56,564 bases of DNA from Giesbergeria sp. GTDB lineage: Bacteria > Pseudomonadota > Gammaproteobacteria > Burkholderiales > Burkholderiaceae_C. The stretch is from NCBI GenBank assembly GCA_023150295.1, contig JAKLLE010000016.1, positions 1 to 56,564 of the forward strand. Reading direction: 5' to 3'. This document shows, in pieces, positions 9,292-16,803 of the stretch. Below the pieces are notes generated by a model. That model searched no databases. It had not been told where the DNA came from and worked only from the letters and a program-made list of their open reading frames with translations. Position numbers and translations under genes: made by a program. Position 1 is the first letter of the stretch, and each line of letters begins with the position of its first letter.

Positions 9292-9325
9292 GACTGCATG
9301 AGAGGTTTGATGGTGATTGCTAAAT

Positions 9326-9414
9326 AAAAAGTAGCTTCCAGCCCCTGATCTCATTGGATTTCAGAAGAAAAACCATCTGAGATCTTTGTATATCAAGCGC
9401 TAGCAGCTATGGTC
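9326..9414 (-). repeat. interspersed palindromic repeat, copy 3, expanded
   Basis: On the minus strand it begins CATAGCTGCTAGCGCTTGAT and ends GGGGCTGGAAGCTACTTTTT, the two ends of the repeat. Between them lies about 40 extra bases bounded by GATCTCA and TGAGATC, which can form a hairpin. It fills the gap between the flotillin gene and the nuclease-like gene. Confidence 0.65.
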
Positions 9415-9415
9415 T

Positions 9416-11542
9416 TTATTTGCGGAAGCTCTGTGCCAGCTGCTGCAGCGCCTGCTTCTGGCTGTCGGTGCCGGTTTGCATCACACGCGCGATCAGTGCC
9501 GAGACGCTCAGGTTCTGCAGCTCACCGGCCGACTGGCCTGCGGCTCCCAGGATTTGTTTGAGGTCTTCCACCACATCCCGATCGCCTGCGAGCTGATCCT
9601 TGAACGCCACTTGCAGCGTGTCGCTCTTGTTCACGGCCGCGTCGATGCCCTTGCCCACCGATAGTGCGCGCACAAAGCTGTCGAAGTAGTCGCCCTGGCC
9701 GCCCACGATGTCGATGCGGGCGTTCTTCAGTGCCACGCCCAGCACTTCGGCTTGTTCCTTGGCGATGTGCTGCTGTGCCTCGATCTGCTTGAGTGTTTCG
9801 AGGTGCGCGCGCTCCAGGCGCATGCGGTATTCCTCGTGCTCGCGGGTCTCGGGGCTCATGGCCTTCATGGCTTCGAACTTTTCCTTCAGGCCGCGCGCTT
9901 CGGCGTTGAACTTCACGTCGATGTTGTGCGCCTCGGCATCGCCCATCTTGGCCAGTGCTTCGGCGTCCACGGTGCGCACCAGGGCTTCGGCCTGGCCGAC
10001 CTTTTCCTTGCCGGCGGCTTCGGCTTCCATGCGGGCACGCAGGCCCACGGCCTCGGCCTGGGCCTGGGCTTCGATGACCTGGGCCTCGGCACGGCCTACC
10101 TTCTCCGTGCCGCTGGCCTGCGCTTCCATGGTGGCCAGTGTGGCGCTGGCGCTGGCCATCTGTACCTTGGCATTGGCCAGGCCTGGCGCAGCCGTGATGG
10201 CTTCGATGCCTTCGGCCTCGCGCTTCTTGGCTTCGGCCTCGCGCTCGGCGACTTTCAGGCGGGCGTCGGCCAGCACCAGGTCTTCGGCGGCCTTGTGGCG
10301 GGCCTTGCGTTCTTGCGCCTCGGCGGTCTTCACTTCCATGATGACCTTCTCTTCGGCAGCCGCTTCGGCACCAATGACCACGGCCTTGCGCGTGCGGTCG
10401 GCTTCGGCCACTTCGCGCACTTCCTTGATGGCTTCTTCCTGCTCGGCCACGGTGCGTTCGACCACGATGCGCTCGCGCACCACGTCGGCGATGGCCTTTT
10501 TCTGCACTTCCACGGCCTTGTCTTTTTCAATGCGTTGGAGCGTCACTTCCTTCTCGCGCGCCACCACTTCCAGTTCCTGGGCGCGGGTCACGCGTTCCTG
10601 TTCGATCACCACCGCACGCTTGCGGTTGTTCTCTGCCACTTCCTTCTCGCGCAGCACGTTTTCCTGCTGGACAGCCAGTTGCTGCTCTGACTGCAGACGT
10701 GCCATTTCAGAGCGGGTGCGCTCCTCGGCCTGGATCTTGGAGGTTTCTGCTTCTTCGCGCGCCTTCACGGTGGCCACTTCGCGCGCCTGGCGGGCGGTGG
10801 CGTCGGCCTGCTGGCGTTCCAGCTCCAGCAGGGCTTCCTGCGTCTCCACGTTCTTCTTTTTTATCTGCATTTCCTCGTTGCGGCGCAGCTCGTTGGTCAC
10901 CACGTGTTCCACGGCCGTGAGCTGGGTGATCTTCTTGATACCTTGCGCGTCGAGAATGTTGTTGGCATCGAGCTTGGACAGCGGCGTTTGCTCCAGGTAG
11001 TCGATGGCCGCGTCTTCCAGCACATAGCCCGACAGGTCGTCGCCAATCTGCTCGATGATCTTGTCGCGAAAACGGTCGCGCGCCTGGTACAGATCCACAA
11101 AGTCCAGCGACTTGCCCACCGTCTTGAGCGCCTCGGAGAACTTGGCCGAGAACAGGTCTTCCAGGATCTCGTGGTTGGAGGCACGTGTACAGCCAATGCC
11201 CTGCGCCACGCGCAGCACGTCTTCGGCCGTTTTGTTCACGCGCACGAAGAACTTCACCTTGATGTCGGCGCGGATGTTGTCTGCGCAGATCAGGCCCTGG
11301 TCGCCCGAGCGGTCGATCTCTATGGTCTTGACCGAGATGTCCATCAGCTCGGCCTTGTGGATGATGGGGTAGACCATGCGGCCGGTGAAGGTGACCTCCG
11401 GCTCGGAGCGCAGGGTGTTGATGATGAGCGCGTGGCCTTGTTCCACCTTGCGGTAGAACTTCGCGAACATGGCGAACATCGCCAGGATCAGGAAGACAAG
11501 AACGCCAACGGCAATCAGGATGACCATGAAGGATTGCTGCAT
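9416..11542 (-). CDS. yqiK: flotillin family inner-membrane protein (YqiK-like)
   Basis: The 708-residue product has one N-terminal TM segment (about residues 5-27), an SPFH/band-7 domain to about 210, and a very long Ala/Glu/Lys/Arg-rich coiled coil (about 215-600). It ends in a helical tail of about 60 residues that closes LQQLAQSFRK. This is the architecture of bacterial flotillins such as E. coli YqiK, which assemble into membrane microdomain scaffolds. The gene follows the YqiJ-like gene by 90 bp, the same pairing as yqiJ-yqiK in E. coli. That gap carries three tandem copies of an 8-mer (11586-11609). A downstream repeat copy separates it from the nuclease-like gene. Confidence 0.9.
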   Translation of the reverse strand: MQQSFMVILIAVGVLVFLILAMFAMFAKFYRKVEQGHALIINTLRSEPEVTFTGRMVYPIIHKAELMDISVKTIEIDRSGDQGLICADNIRADIKVKFFVRVNKTAEDVLRVAQGIGCTRASNHEILEDLFSAKFSEALKTVGKSLDFVDLYQARDRFRDKIIEQIGDDLSGYVLEDAAIDYLEQTPLSKLDANNILDAQGIKKITQLTAVEHVVTNELRRNEEMQIKKKNVETQEALLELERQQADATARQAREVATVKAREEAETSKIQAEERTRSEMARLQSEQQLAVQQENVLREKEVAENNRKRAVVIEQERVTRAQELEVVAREKEVTLQRIEKDKAVEVQKKAIADVVRERIVVERTVAEQEEAIKEVREVAEADRTRKAVVIGAEAAAEEKVIMEVKTAEAQERKARHKAAEDLVLADARLKVAEREAEAKKREAEGIEAITAAPGLANAKVQMASASATLATMEAQASGTEKVGRAEAQVIEAQAQAEAVGLRARMEAEAAGKEKVGQAEALVRTVDAEALAKMGDAEAHNIDVKFNAEARGLKEKFEAMKAMSPETREHEEYRMRLERAHLETLKQIEAQQHIAKEQAEVLGVALKNARIDIVGGQGDYFDSFVRALSVGKGIDAAVNKSDTLQVAFKDQLAGDRDVVEDLKQILGAAGQSAGELQNLSVSALIARVMQTGTDSQKQALQQLAQSFRK

Positions 11543-11585
11543 GAGAACGCTTTCTGCGGAATGGGTGGAACCAATGGGGACGATG

Positions 11586-11609
11586 GAAACAGAGAAACAG
11601 AGAAACAGG
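11586..11609. repeat. 8-bp tandem repeat, three units
   Basis: GAAACAGA occurs twice, followed by GAAACAGG, in the yqiJ-yqiK gap. It is short and may be a length-variable spacer ahead of the flotillin start. Confidence 0.6.
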
Positions 11610-11632
11610 GAGACGCCGCGGCTTGTCTGTGC

Positions 11633-12277
11633 TCATTCAGGGGGCAGGGGCATGACCAGGTAACGGTGGCTCCCGGAGTCGTACTCGGTGATGAGTGCGG
11701 TATCGCCGCGCTTCAAGGGGTTGGGGCTGGGCGACCAGACGCGGATGTTGATGCTGGCGCCGCGCTGTGCCACTTCGGCCCGGCCCTGGCGTTCGTCGAC
11801 CACGCCGGTCAGTACCTTGCAGGTTTGGCCTACAAAGGAGGCGTTGCTTTGAGCGGTGTGGCTGACAAACAGGCCGCGCATTGGCCGCACGAGGCGTGCA
11901 GTGATGACCAGTGAGAGGGCTGCGGATACGCCCAGGATGAACAGGCCAGCCACCCAGCGCAGGATGTCTGTGGGGATCCAGGATTGCAGCGTGACGCCAG
12001 CCAGGCACGACAGCGTCCAGCCGACCAGCACCAACAGGCTTACCACAATGGAGAATGGCACGCCGTTCAGGCCAAAGGCCACCACATAGCTGGCGATGGC
12101 GCCCAAGTCGTCGGCGCTGGCATCGGCGTGGGCCTCGATGTCCAGGTCAATGCCGCTGGATTCGAAGTCCACCATGCCCAGGATTGCCAGCAGCCAGTAC
12201 ACCAGCACTACGCCCAGCAGCACCGTGTAGATGCCGGTGGGAAAGCTGCTGGCCGTGGCCATTAGATTGGCAAACAT
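11633..12277 (-). CDS. yqiJ: YqiJ-like membrane protein with OB-fold tail
   Basis: The 214-residue product has TM segments near residues 15-36, 62-88 and 100-128. A soluble C-terminal part (about 140-214) carries the small beta-barrel (OB-like, NfeD-related) pattern with GQTCKVLTGVV and GDTALITEY. NfeD/YuaF/YqiJ proteins partner with flotillins, and a flotillin gene follows directly. The start is well supported by AGGAGGG six bases upstream of the ATG. It probably helps assemble or regulate flotillin microdomains. Confidence 0.8.
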   Translation of the reverse strand: MFANLMATASSFPTGIYTVLLGVVLVYWLLAILGMVDFESSGIDLDIEAHADASADDLGAIASYVVAFGLNGVPFSIVVSLLVLVGWTLSCLAGVTLQSWIPTDILRWVAGLFILGVSAALSLVITARLVRPMRGLFVSHTAQSNASFVGQTCKVLTGVVDERQGRAEVAQRGASINIRVWSPSPNPLKRGDTALITEYDSGSHRYLVMPLPPE

Positions 12278-12349
12278 GTGATTCCCTCCTGTGCCCCGTT
12301 GAGTTGTTTGTGGATCGAGGCTATTTTTTGAAAATCCGTGCAGCGGCTT

Positions 12350-12733
12350 TCAGGGCGCCGTCTTGCTGTTGCGCACTGCTCGGGCTGTTCTAGGCGCTGT
12401 GCCGGGCGCCTGCTGCTGCACGAATGCAATCAGCTCACGCGTTGCCGCCTCCTTGATGCCCAGCCGGTCGTCGGGCGCGAGGCCGTAGCGGTCGGCCAGC
12501 AGCGCATAGTCTGCAGCATCCAGTGTCACCGTGAGGCGAGGGCGCTTGGGCCGAGCGGCCACAGGCAGGTCTAGCACGCTACGGATTTGCGTGGAGGTAG
12601 AGACATTGGCGTGGAAGGCCGCCACGCGGATGGCCTCCATCACCGCCTCTTCCACATCAAAGGCCACCTGCACGGCTCGCAGTGCGGGTTCGGAGCCCTG
12701 CCAACGCACCGGTTTGCGCGGTCCGGGGCTCAT
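12350..12733 (-). CDS. conserved-looking hypothetical protein coupled to PspA
   Basis: The 127-residue product is soluble and Arg/Ala-rich. I do not recognise a family. Two similar-looking stretches, VEEAVMEAIRVAAFHANVS with TSTQIRSVLDL, and DAADYALLADRYGL with IKEAATRELIAF, each resemble a short strand-helix-helix unit of the kind seen in ribbon-helix-helix DNA-binding proteins. That is only suggestive. Its ATG overlaps the pspA stop codon (ATGA), so translation is coupled to PspA. A regulator or PspA partner is possible. Confidence 0.65.
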   Translation of the reverse strand: MSPGPRKPVRWQGSEPALRAVQVAFDVEEAVMEAIRVAAFHANVSTSTQIRSVLDLPVAARPKRPRLTVTLDAADYALLADRYGLAPDDRLGIKEAATRELIAFVQQQAPGTAPRTARAVRNSKTAP

Positions 12734-13446
12734 GGTGTGGTGGGAGGTGTCGCGGCCGCGTGCCGTGCCTTGAGCCGCTCCATCACCTGTGCGGCGCGCA
12801 CCTTGTCGCTGTCGCCAATGCCCGCGTCGGCCAGCTTGCGCTCCAGCGCGCGGTGGCCAAACTCTTGGTCCAGCTGCTCGGCTGCGGTCATACGGTCGGC
12901 CAGGTCTTCGTGGCGCTTCTTGATGCGTTCCAGCGAATCGCGCGCGCTGGTCAGCTGCGACCCCGTGGCACCAATGCTCTCCGAAATGCTCTGCGTGGCG
13001 CGGTAAACACTTTCGGTGGTTTTGGCAATGCCGATTTCACGCTCGTGCTCGCGCACACGGGTCTCGGCTGCGCGGATCAAGTCCTTGAGGCGCGACACCT
13101 GCAGCGCATAGCTGGCGTGGGCCTGGGTCTGCGCGGTCATCTCGGCCTCGAGCCCTGCCACGCGCTCTGCCACCTCCAACGCCAGGCCCTCCTCGTCCTT
13201 GTTCAGCGCCTGTAGGGCCAGGTCTTCGTGACGCAGCAGTTCTGTCTTGATGCGCTCGATGTCGCGTGCTGTCTGCATCTGCTTGGCCATCACGCCGGTG
13301 AGTTCGGCCTTGGCCTCGGCGATGCTGCTCTTGGCGTCGATGATTTCCTGCTCGTAGATGCGCGTGGCGTTGCTGTCGACCACGCTCTGGCCGAGTTCAC
13401 GGGCGCTGCCACGCAGCAGGGTGACGAGTTTCTTGATGACTGACAT
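12730..13446 (-). CDS. pspA: PspA/IM30 family membrane-stress protein
   Basis: The 238-residue product is almost entirely alpha-helical coiled coil, from MSVIKKLVTLLRGSARELGQ at the N-terminus through long Glu/Ala/Lys heptads to about residue 210. This is the PspA/Vipp1 (ESCRT-III-like) fold that binds stressed inner membrane. With a DUF2170 gene directly upstream it matches the E. coli yjfI-yjfJ pairing, so it may be the YjfJ type rather than classical PspA. AGGAG precedes the ATG by seven bases. It overlaps the following hypothetical gene by four bases. Confidence 0.88.
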   Translation of the reverse strand: MSVIKKLVTLLRGSARELGQSVVDSNATRIYEQEIIDAKSSIAEAKAELTGVMAKQMQTARDIERIKTELLRHEDLALQALNKDEEGLALEVAERVAGLEAEMTAQTQAHASYALQVSRLKDLIRAAETRVREHEREIGIAKTTESVYRATQSISESIGATGSQLTSARDSLERIKKRHEDLADRMTAAEQLDQEFGHRALERKLADAGIGDSDKVRAAQVMERLKARHAAATPPTTP

Positions 13447-13488
13447 GGTGCTTCTCCTGTCGAAGTCTGTGGAAAAGGGATGGGGCGC

Positions 13489-13905
13489 TCAGCGAAGGAA
13501 GTCGGACAGGGCGTCCAACGCATCGAGTGCGTTGTCGCTCAGCACGGCGACGTCGTTGGCGATGTCGCTGGCGCTGGCGGTGCGGGCCAGTGCGCCAATC
13601 AGGACAAACCGGCCACCGACGCGGCCAAACGCTGACAGTGGCACGGAGGGGTTCAGATCCAGCAGGGCCTCCATGAGCTCGGCCCTGCGCTCGGGCCGGA
13701 CATCTGCATCGTTCCACAGGTAACAAAGGCAGATGATCTGCATGTCCGAGCAGGTGATGAAGATGGGGAGCTCGTCCCGTCCCTCGATGCTCACCTGCAC
13801 CACGGGAACATCTCCTGCGATGGGCTGTAATTGCACCGCGATGCCACCCATCAGTGACGACGTCAGCACATCGAGGTTGTTGAGTTGATCCAGCAGAGTG
13901 GTCAC
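13489..13905 (-). CDS. yjfI: YjfI family protein (DUF2170)
   Basis: The 138-residue product matches the YjfI/DUF2170 family, which is typically encoded next to a PspA paralogue. Visible features are LPIFITCSDMQIICLCYLW, the acidic segment after it, and a final helical tail VLSDNALDALDALSDFLR. The start is GTG at 13905, supported by AAGGAG seven bases upstream; no ATG is available. It is the first gene of the leftward seven-gene operon and lies about 65 bases from a good sigma-70-type promoter. Its molecular role is unknown. Confidence 0.8.
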   Translation of the reverse strand: MTTLLDQLNNLDVLTSSLMGGIAVQLQPIAGDVPVVQVSIEGRDELPIFITCSDMQIICLCYLWNDADVRPERRAELMEALLDLNPSVPLSAFGRVGGRFVLIGALARTASASDIANDVAVLSDNALDALDALSDFLR

Positions 13906-13942
13906 GGTGTCTCCTTGTGTTCACGCGGTGGGGCAGGCCATC

Positions 13943-13957
13943 GCGAAGCCGCTTCGC
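13943..13957. other. hairpin in the yjfI leader
   Basis: GCGAAG-CCG-CTTCGC is a perfect 6-bp inverted repeat in the transcribed leader of yjfI. It may influence leader stability or stop transcripts arriving from priA. It has no T-run. Confidence 0.4.
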
Positions 13958-13970
13958 CTGCATGGATCGC

Positions 13971-13999
13971 AGAATAGGCGCGTCGACATATCATGTCAA
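13971..13999 (-). promoter_or_regulatory. sigma-70-type promoter with overlapping palindrome for yjfI operon
   Basis: On the minus strand a perfect TTGACA (13999-13994) is followed by a 17-bp spacer and TATTCT (13976-13971). The inverted repeat GACAT-ATC-ATGTC (13985-13997) overlaps the -35 and spacer and is a candidate operator. The placement fits the GTG start of yjfI. Confidence 0.65.
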
Positions 14000-14071
14000 C
14001 CACGCAGTTGTGGCCAATTGTTAAATTTCGCACGTCGGTCTGATCTGGCGTGCAAGGTCTTGCATGCAGAG

Positions 14072-16207
14072 TCAGATCCCCAGCGGGTCCACATCCACCA
14101 GCCAGCGCACCAGGCCTTTGTGTTCTGGCTGCTGGCGGGTGCTGTGCAGCAGGGGTTGCCAGGCGGCCAGGAAGCGTTGCAGTGCGGTGCGGTGGGGGCT
14201 TTCCAGCAGCATCTGGGCGCGTTCCACGTTGGCCACGCGCTGCACGGCCAGGGGGATGGGGGGGTAGAGCGTGACATGCTCCAGGCCGGGCAGTTGGGCG
14301 TCCTGGGCGGCCTGGCTGGCAGCGTGCAGGAAGGCCTGGGCGACTTCCTGCGTGCGTGCGTCGGCGCGCACCAGGGCCTGGTAGCTGAAGGGAGGCATGC
14401 CTGCCTCCTGGCGCTCGCGCAGTTGCCGCGCGGCAAAGGCGGGGTAGTCGTGCGTGCGCAGGGCTTCGTACACGGCGTGCTGGGGGTGCAGGGTTTGCAC
14501 CCACATTTCGCACTGCGTGCCCTGTGCGGCCAGGTAAGCGGCGTCGCGCCCGGCGCGGCCGGCGGCCTGCTCCAGCAGGGCGAACAGGCGTTCGGGCGCG
14601 CGAAAGTCGCTGGAGAACAGCGCGCCGTCGGGCTGCACGGCGGCCACCAGGGTCACGCGGCGGAAGTCGTGCCCCTTGGCAATCATCTGCGTGCCCACCA
14701 GCACGTCCACCTCGCCCGCGTGCACCTGGGCCAGTTGGCTTTGCAGCGCGCCCTTGGCGCGGGTGGAGTCGGCGTCGATGCGGGCAATGCGCACTGCGCT
14801 GCCGTCGGGGCGCTGCACATGGGACAGCAGGGTGGCGAGCTGTTCTTCGAGTTGCTCGGTGCCCCGGCCCAGGGTGGCGATGTCGGGGCTGCCGCACCCA
14901 GGGCAGGCCCGTGGCACATGCTGCGCGGCGCCGCAGTGGTGGCAGCGCAGGCTGCGGTCGGCCTTGTGGAAGACCTGGTGGGCACTGCAGTGGGGGCAGT
15001 CGCTTTTCCAGCCGCAGTCCTGGCAGTGCAGCACGGGCGCGTAGCCGCGCCGGTTGAGCAGCACCAGGCTTTGCTCGCCGCGCGCCACGCGCTCCTGCAG
15101 CGCGGCCAGCAGCGGGGCAGAGAACACGGTGCGTCGGGGCTGGTGGTTCATGTCCACGCGGCGCACCCGCGCCAGCGCGCCAGCGCCTATGCGGCTGGGC
15201 ATGCACAGGCGCTGGTAGCGCCCGCCGGCCGGGTCTTCGGGGCTGGGCGGGCGGCTGGCGTGCCAGCTCTCCAGCGATGGCGTGGCTGAGCCGAGGATGA
15301 CCTTGGCGCCCTGGTCGTGGCCGCGCCACACGGCCAGGTCGCGGGCGGAGTAGCGCGCGCCTTCCTGCTGCTTGTAGCTGGGGTCGTGTTCTTCGTCCAC
15401 GATGACCAGGGCCAGCCCCGGCAGCGAGGCAAACACCGCCATACGCGTGCCCAGCACGATGCGCGCCTGCCCTGTGTGCGCTGCCAGCCAGGCCTTCAGG
15501 CGCTGCGGGTTCGTCATGCCGCTGTGCAGCGAGACCACGGCGCCCGCGCCAAACCGGGCGGTGAAGCGCTCTTCCAGCTGGGGCGTGAGGTTGATCTCGG
15601 GCACCATGACCAGCGCCTGGGCGTGGGCGTCCTGCTCCAGCACGGCCTGCACGCAGCGCAGGTACACCTCGGTCTTGCCGCTGCCGGTGCTGCCAAAGAG
15701 CAGAAAGGGACCGGGTTTGGAAAGAATTTCGGCCTTGGCGCTTTCCTGTTCTGCGCTGAGTGCTATCAAATCAATAGCATTCGAGGGCGCGGTCGCCTCC
15801 GATGGACGTTTGAGGCGCCGCGCCACCTGCGCGGGGCCCAGTGTGCGCAGCTGCGGTGGCAGGGCCGACAGGGCCACTTCGCCCAGGCTGCGCTGGTAGT
15901 AACGCGCGGCAAAGGCCACCAGGCGGCGCCAGGGGGCGCCGAGCGGCGCAATGCCGTCGAGCACGGCGGCCACCGGGCGCAGGCCGCGCTCGGGCGGTGC
16001 AGGCGTGCCGTCGCCGTCCCAGACCAGGCCCAGCACCTCGCGCTGGCCCAGGGGCACGCGCACCAGGGTGCCTGCGGGCAAGGGGCGGTCGCTGAGGTAG
16101 TCCAGCAGATCGCCCACGCCGCTGTGCGCAGGGGTTTGCACAGCCACGCGCACGGTCAGCGCATTTGCGGCGCTCTTGCAAGGTGTTGGATCAGCAGCGG
16201 CGTTCAA
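14072..16207 (-). CDS. priA: primosomal replication restart helicase PriA
   Basis: The 711-residue product restarts stalled replication forks. It has the N-terminal DNA-binding domain (about 15-110), then the superfamily 2 helicase core with GSTGSGKTEV (K178) and DEEH (271-274). Eight zinc-binding cysteines follow in four CxxC-type pairs (LHCQDC, DCPHC, RCHHC, ACPGC), then GRGTEQLEEQL, and a C-terminal domain. Residues about 144-162, between the DNA-binding domain and the helicase core, are encoded by a repeat copy. The given start is TTG; no ATG is available in frame and the Shine-Dalgarno is poor. A GTG at 16153 would place the start nearer the usual family N-terminus, so the 5' end is uncertain. 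The TTG lies inside the 12-mer at 16205-16216. Confidence 0.92.
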   Translation of the reverse strand: MNAAADPTPCKSAANALTVRVAVQTPAHSGVGDLLDYLSDRPLPAGTLVRVPLGQREVLGLVWDGDGTPAPPERGLRPVAAVLDGIAPLGAPWRRLVAFAARYYQRSLGEVALSALPPQLRTLGPAQVARRLKRPSEATAPSNAIDLIALSAEQESAKAEILSKPGPFLLFGSTGSGKTEVYLRCVQAVLEQDAHAQALVMVPEINLTPQLEERFTARFGAGAVVSLHSGMTNPQRLKAWLAAHTGQARIVLGTRMAVFASLPGLALVIVDEEHDPSYKQQEGARYSARDLAVWRGHDQGAKVILGSATPSLESWHASRPPSPEDPAGGRYQRLCMPSRIGAGALARVRRVDMNHQPRRTVFSAPLLAALQERVARGEQSLVLLNRRGYAPVLHCQDCGWKSDCPHCSAHQVFHKADRSLRCHHCGAAQHVPRACPGCGSPDIATLGRGTEQLEEQLATLLSHVQRPDGSAVRIARIDADSTRAKGALQSQLAQVHAGEVDVLVGTQMIAKGHDFRRVTLVAAVQPDGALFSSDFRAPERLFALLEQAAGRAGRDAAYLAAQGTQCEMWVQTLHPQHAVYEALRTHDYPAFAARQLRERQEAGMPPFSYQALVRADARTQEVAQAFLHAASQAAQDAQLPGLEHVTLYPPIPLAVQRVANVERAQMLLESPHRTALQRFLAAWQPLLHSTRQQPEHKGLVRWLVDVDPLGI
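15723..15778 (-). repeat. interspersed palindromic repeat, copy 4, inside priA
   Basis: On the minus strand it reads GCTATTGATTTGATAGC, then CTCAGCGC, AAAGCGC, AAGGCC and AAATTC. It is full length and translated in frame as NAIDLIALSAEQESAKAEI. Confidence 0.75.
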
Positions 16208-16216
16208 GTGCTTGAT
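16205..16216 (+). repeat. 12-mer CAAGTGCTTGAT, copy A
   Basis: The near-palindrome CAAGTGCTTGAT lies across the proposed TTG start of priA. Identical copies occur at 16536-16547 (direct) and 16687-16698 (inverted). Copies A and B each precede a DnaA-box-like 18-mer by about 30 bp. Confidence 0.7.
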
Positions 16217-16245
16217 TTGTCAAGAAACCGGCCTGTGGGCCAAGA

Positions 16246-16263
16246 TGTGGATAACTTTGTTGA
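16246..16263 (-). promoter_or_regulatory. DnaA-box-like 18-mer, copy A
   Basis: TGTGGATAACTTTGTTGA contains a perfect match, on the minus strand, to the consensus DnaA box TTATCCACA. The same 18 bases recur at 16581-16598. Confidence 0.55.
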
Positions 16264-16535
16264 CATCCCATATGCTGGAGTGGGCGCGGCGGGACGATGA
16301 CCAAGGTCAACACCAGAACAAATGTAACGGTATTGGTGAAAAAGTATTATGAATCAATGGCTTGCATGGTAACCATGCGCCTTTGCGGGCCGCGCGCTCG
16401 ACCAGGCATTGGCCGCGCAACGCCCCCACGCTGGTGTGCATAACTGCGCGGCGGTGTGCTTGTCAAGCCCTGCAGAACCGCTTGAAACAGCGTTACCGGG
16501 CGTCCCGGTTCACCCGATTTATCGGTTGGCGGCTG

Positions 16536-16547
16536 CAAGTGCTTGAT
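16536..16547 (+). repeat. 12-mer CAAGTGCTTGAT, copy B
   Basis: An exact direct copy of the 12-mer at 16205. It stands 33 bp before the second DnaA-box-like 18-mer, compared with 29 bp for the first pair. Confidence 0.7.
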
Positions 16548-16580
16548 GGACATGGGGTTTTGCCACATATCCCCGGATTC

Positions 16581-16598
16581 TGTGGATAACTTTGTTGA
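16581..16598 (-). promoter_or_regulatory. DnaA-box-like 18-mer, copy B
   Basis: An exact second copy of TGTGGATAACTTTGTTGA, carrying the TTATCCACA box on the minus strand. Confidence 0.55.
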
Positions 16599-16686
16599 TA
16601 GATGCACGGGATGGCGCCGCAAGCCGCGCCACTGCGTGTGTGGCACAGATTGCACGCCCCTTGGGCAAGGATGCGAGCCCAGCAAA

Positions 16687-16698
16687 ATCAAGCACTTG
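16687..16698 (-). repeat. 12-mer, inverted copy C
   Basis: ATCAAGCACTTG is the exact reverse complement of CAAGTGCTTGAT. No DnaA-box-like 18-mer accompanies this copy. Confidence 0.65.
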
Positions 16699-16803
16699 TG
16701 CGCATGTGACGGCGAAGTGACGCCGTTACATGCACTCAGGGAAAGCCCGGGTGACGCAGTGCGCGCTGCACGGAAGGTGTGCATAAGTCCGGGCCTGCTG
16801 CGT

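Larger units (their letters stand above)
16208..16803. other. 596-bp intergenic region with DnaA-box-like repeats
   Basis: No credible gene lies between hemE and priA; frames here have coding-unlike composition. The region has three copies of a 12-mer and two 18-mers containing TGTGGATAA, the complement of the DnaA box TTATCCACA. It is less GC-rich than its flanks in places, for example 16318-16352. It may control priA or act as a DnaA-binding reservoir. Confidence 0.5.

Noticed and set aside
16205-16803. The gap as the chromosomal origin itself
   Set aside because: Only two perfect boxes, no long AT-rich unwinding stretch, and no dnaA, dnaN, parAB or rnpA nearby in the window.
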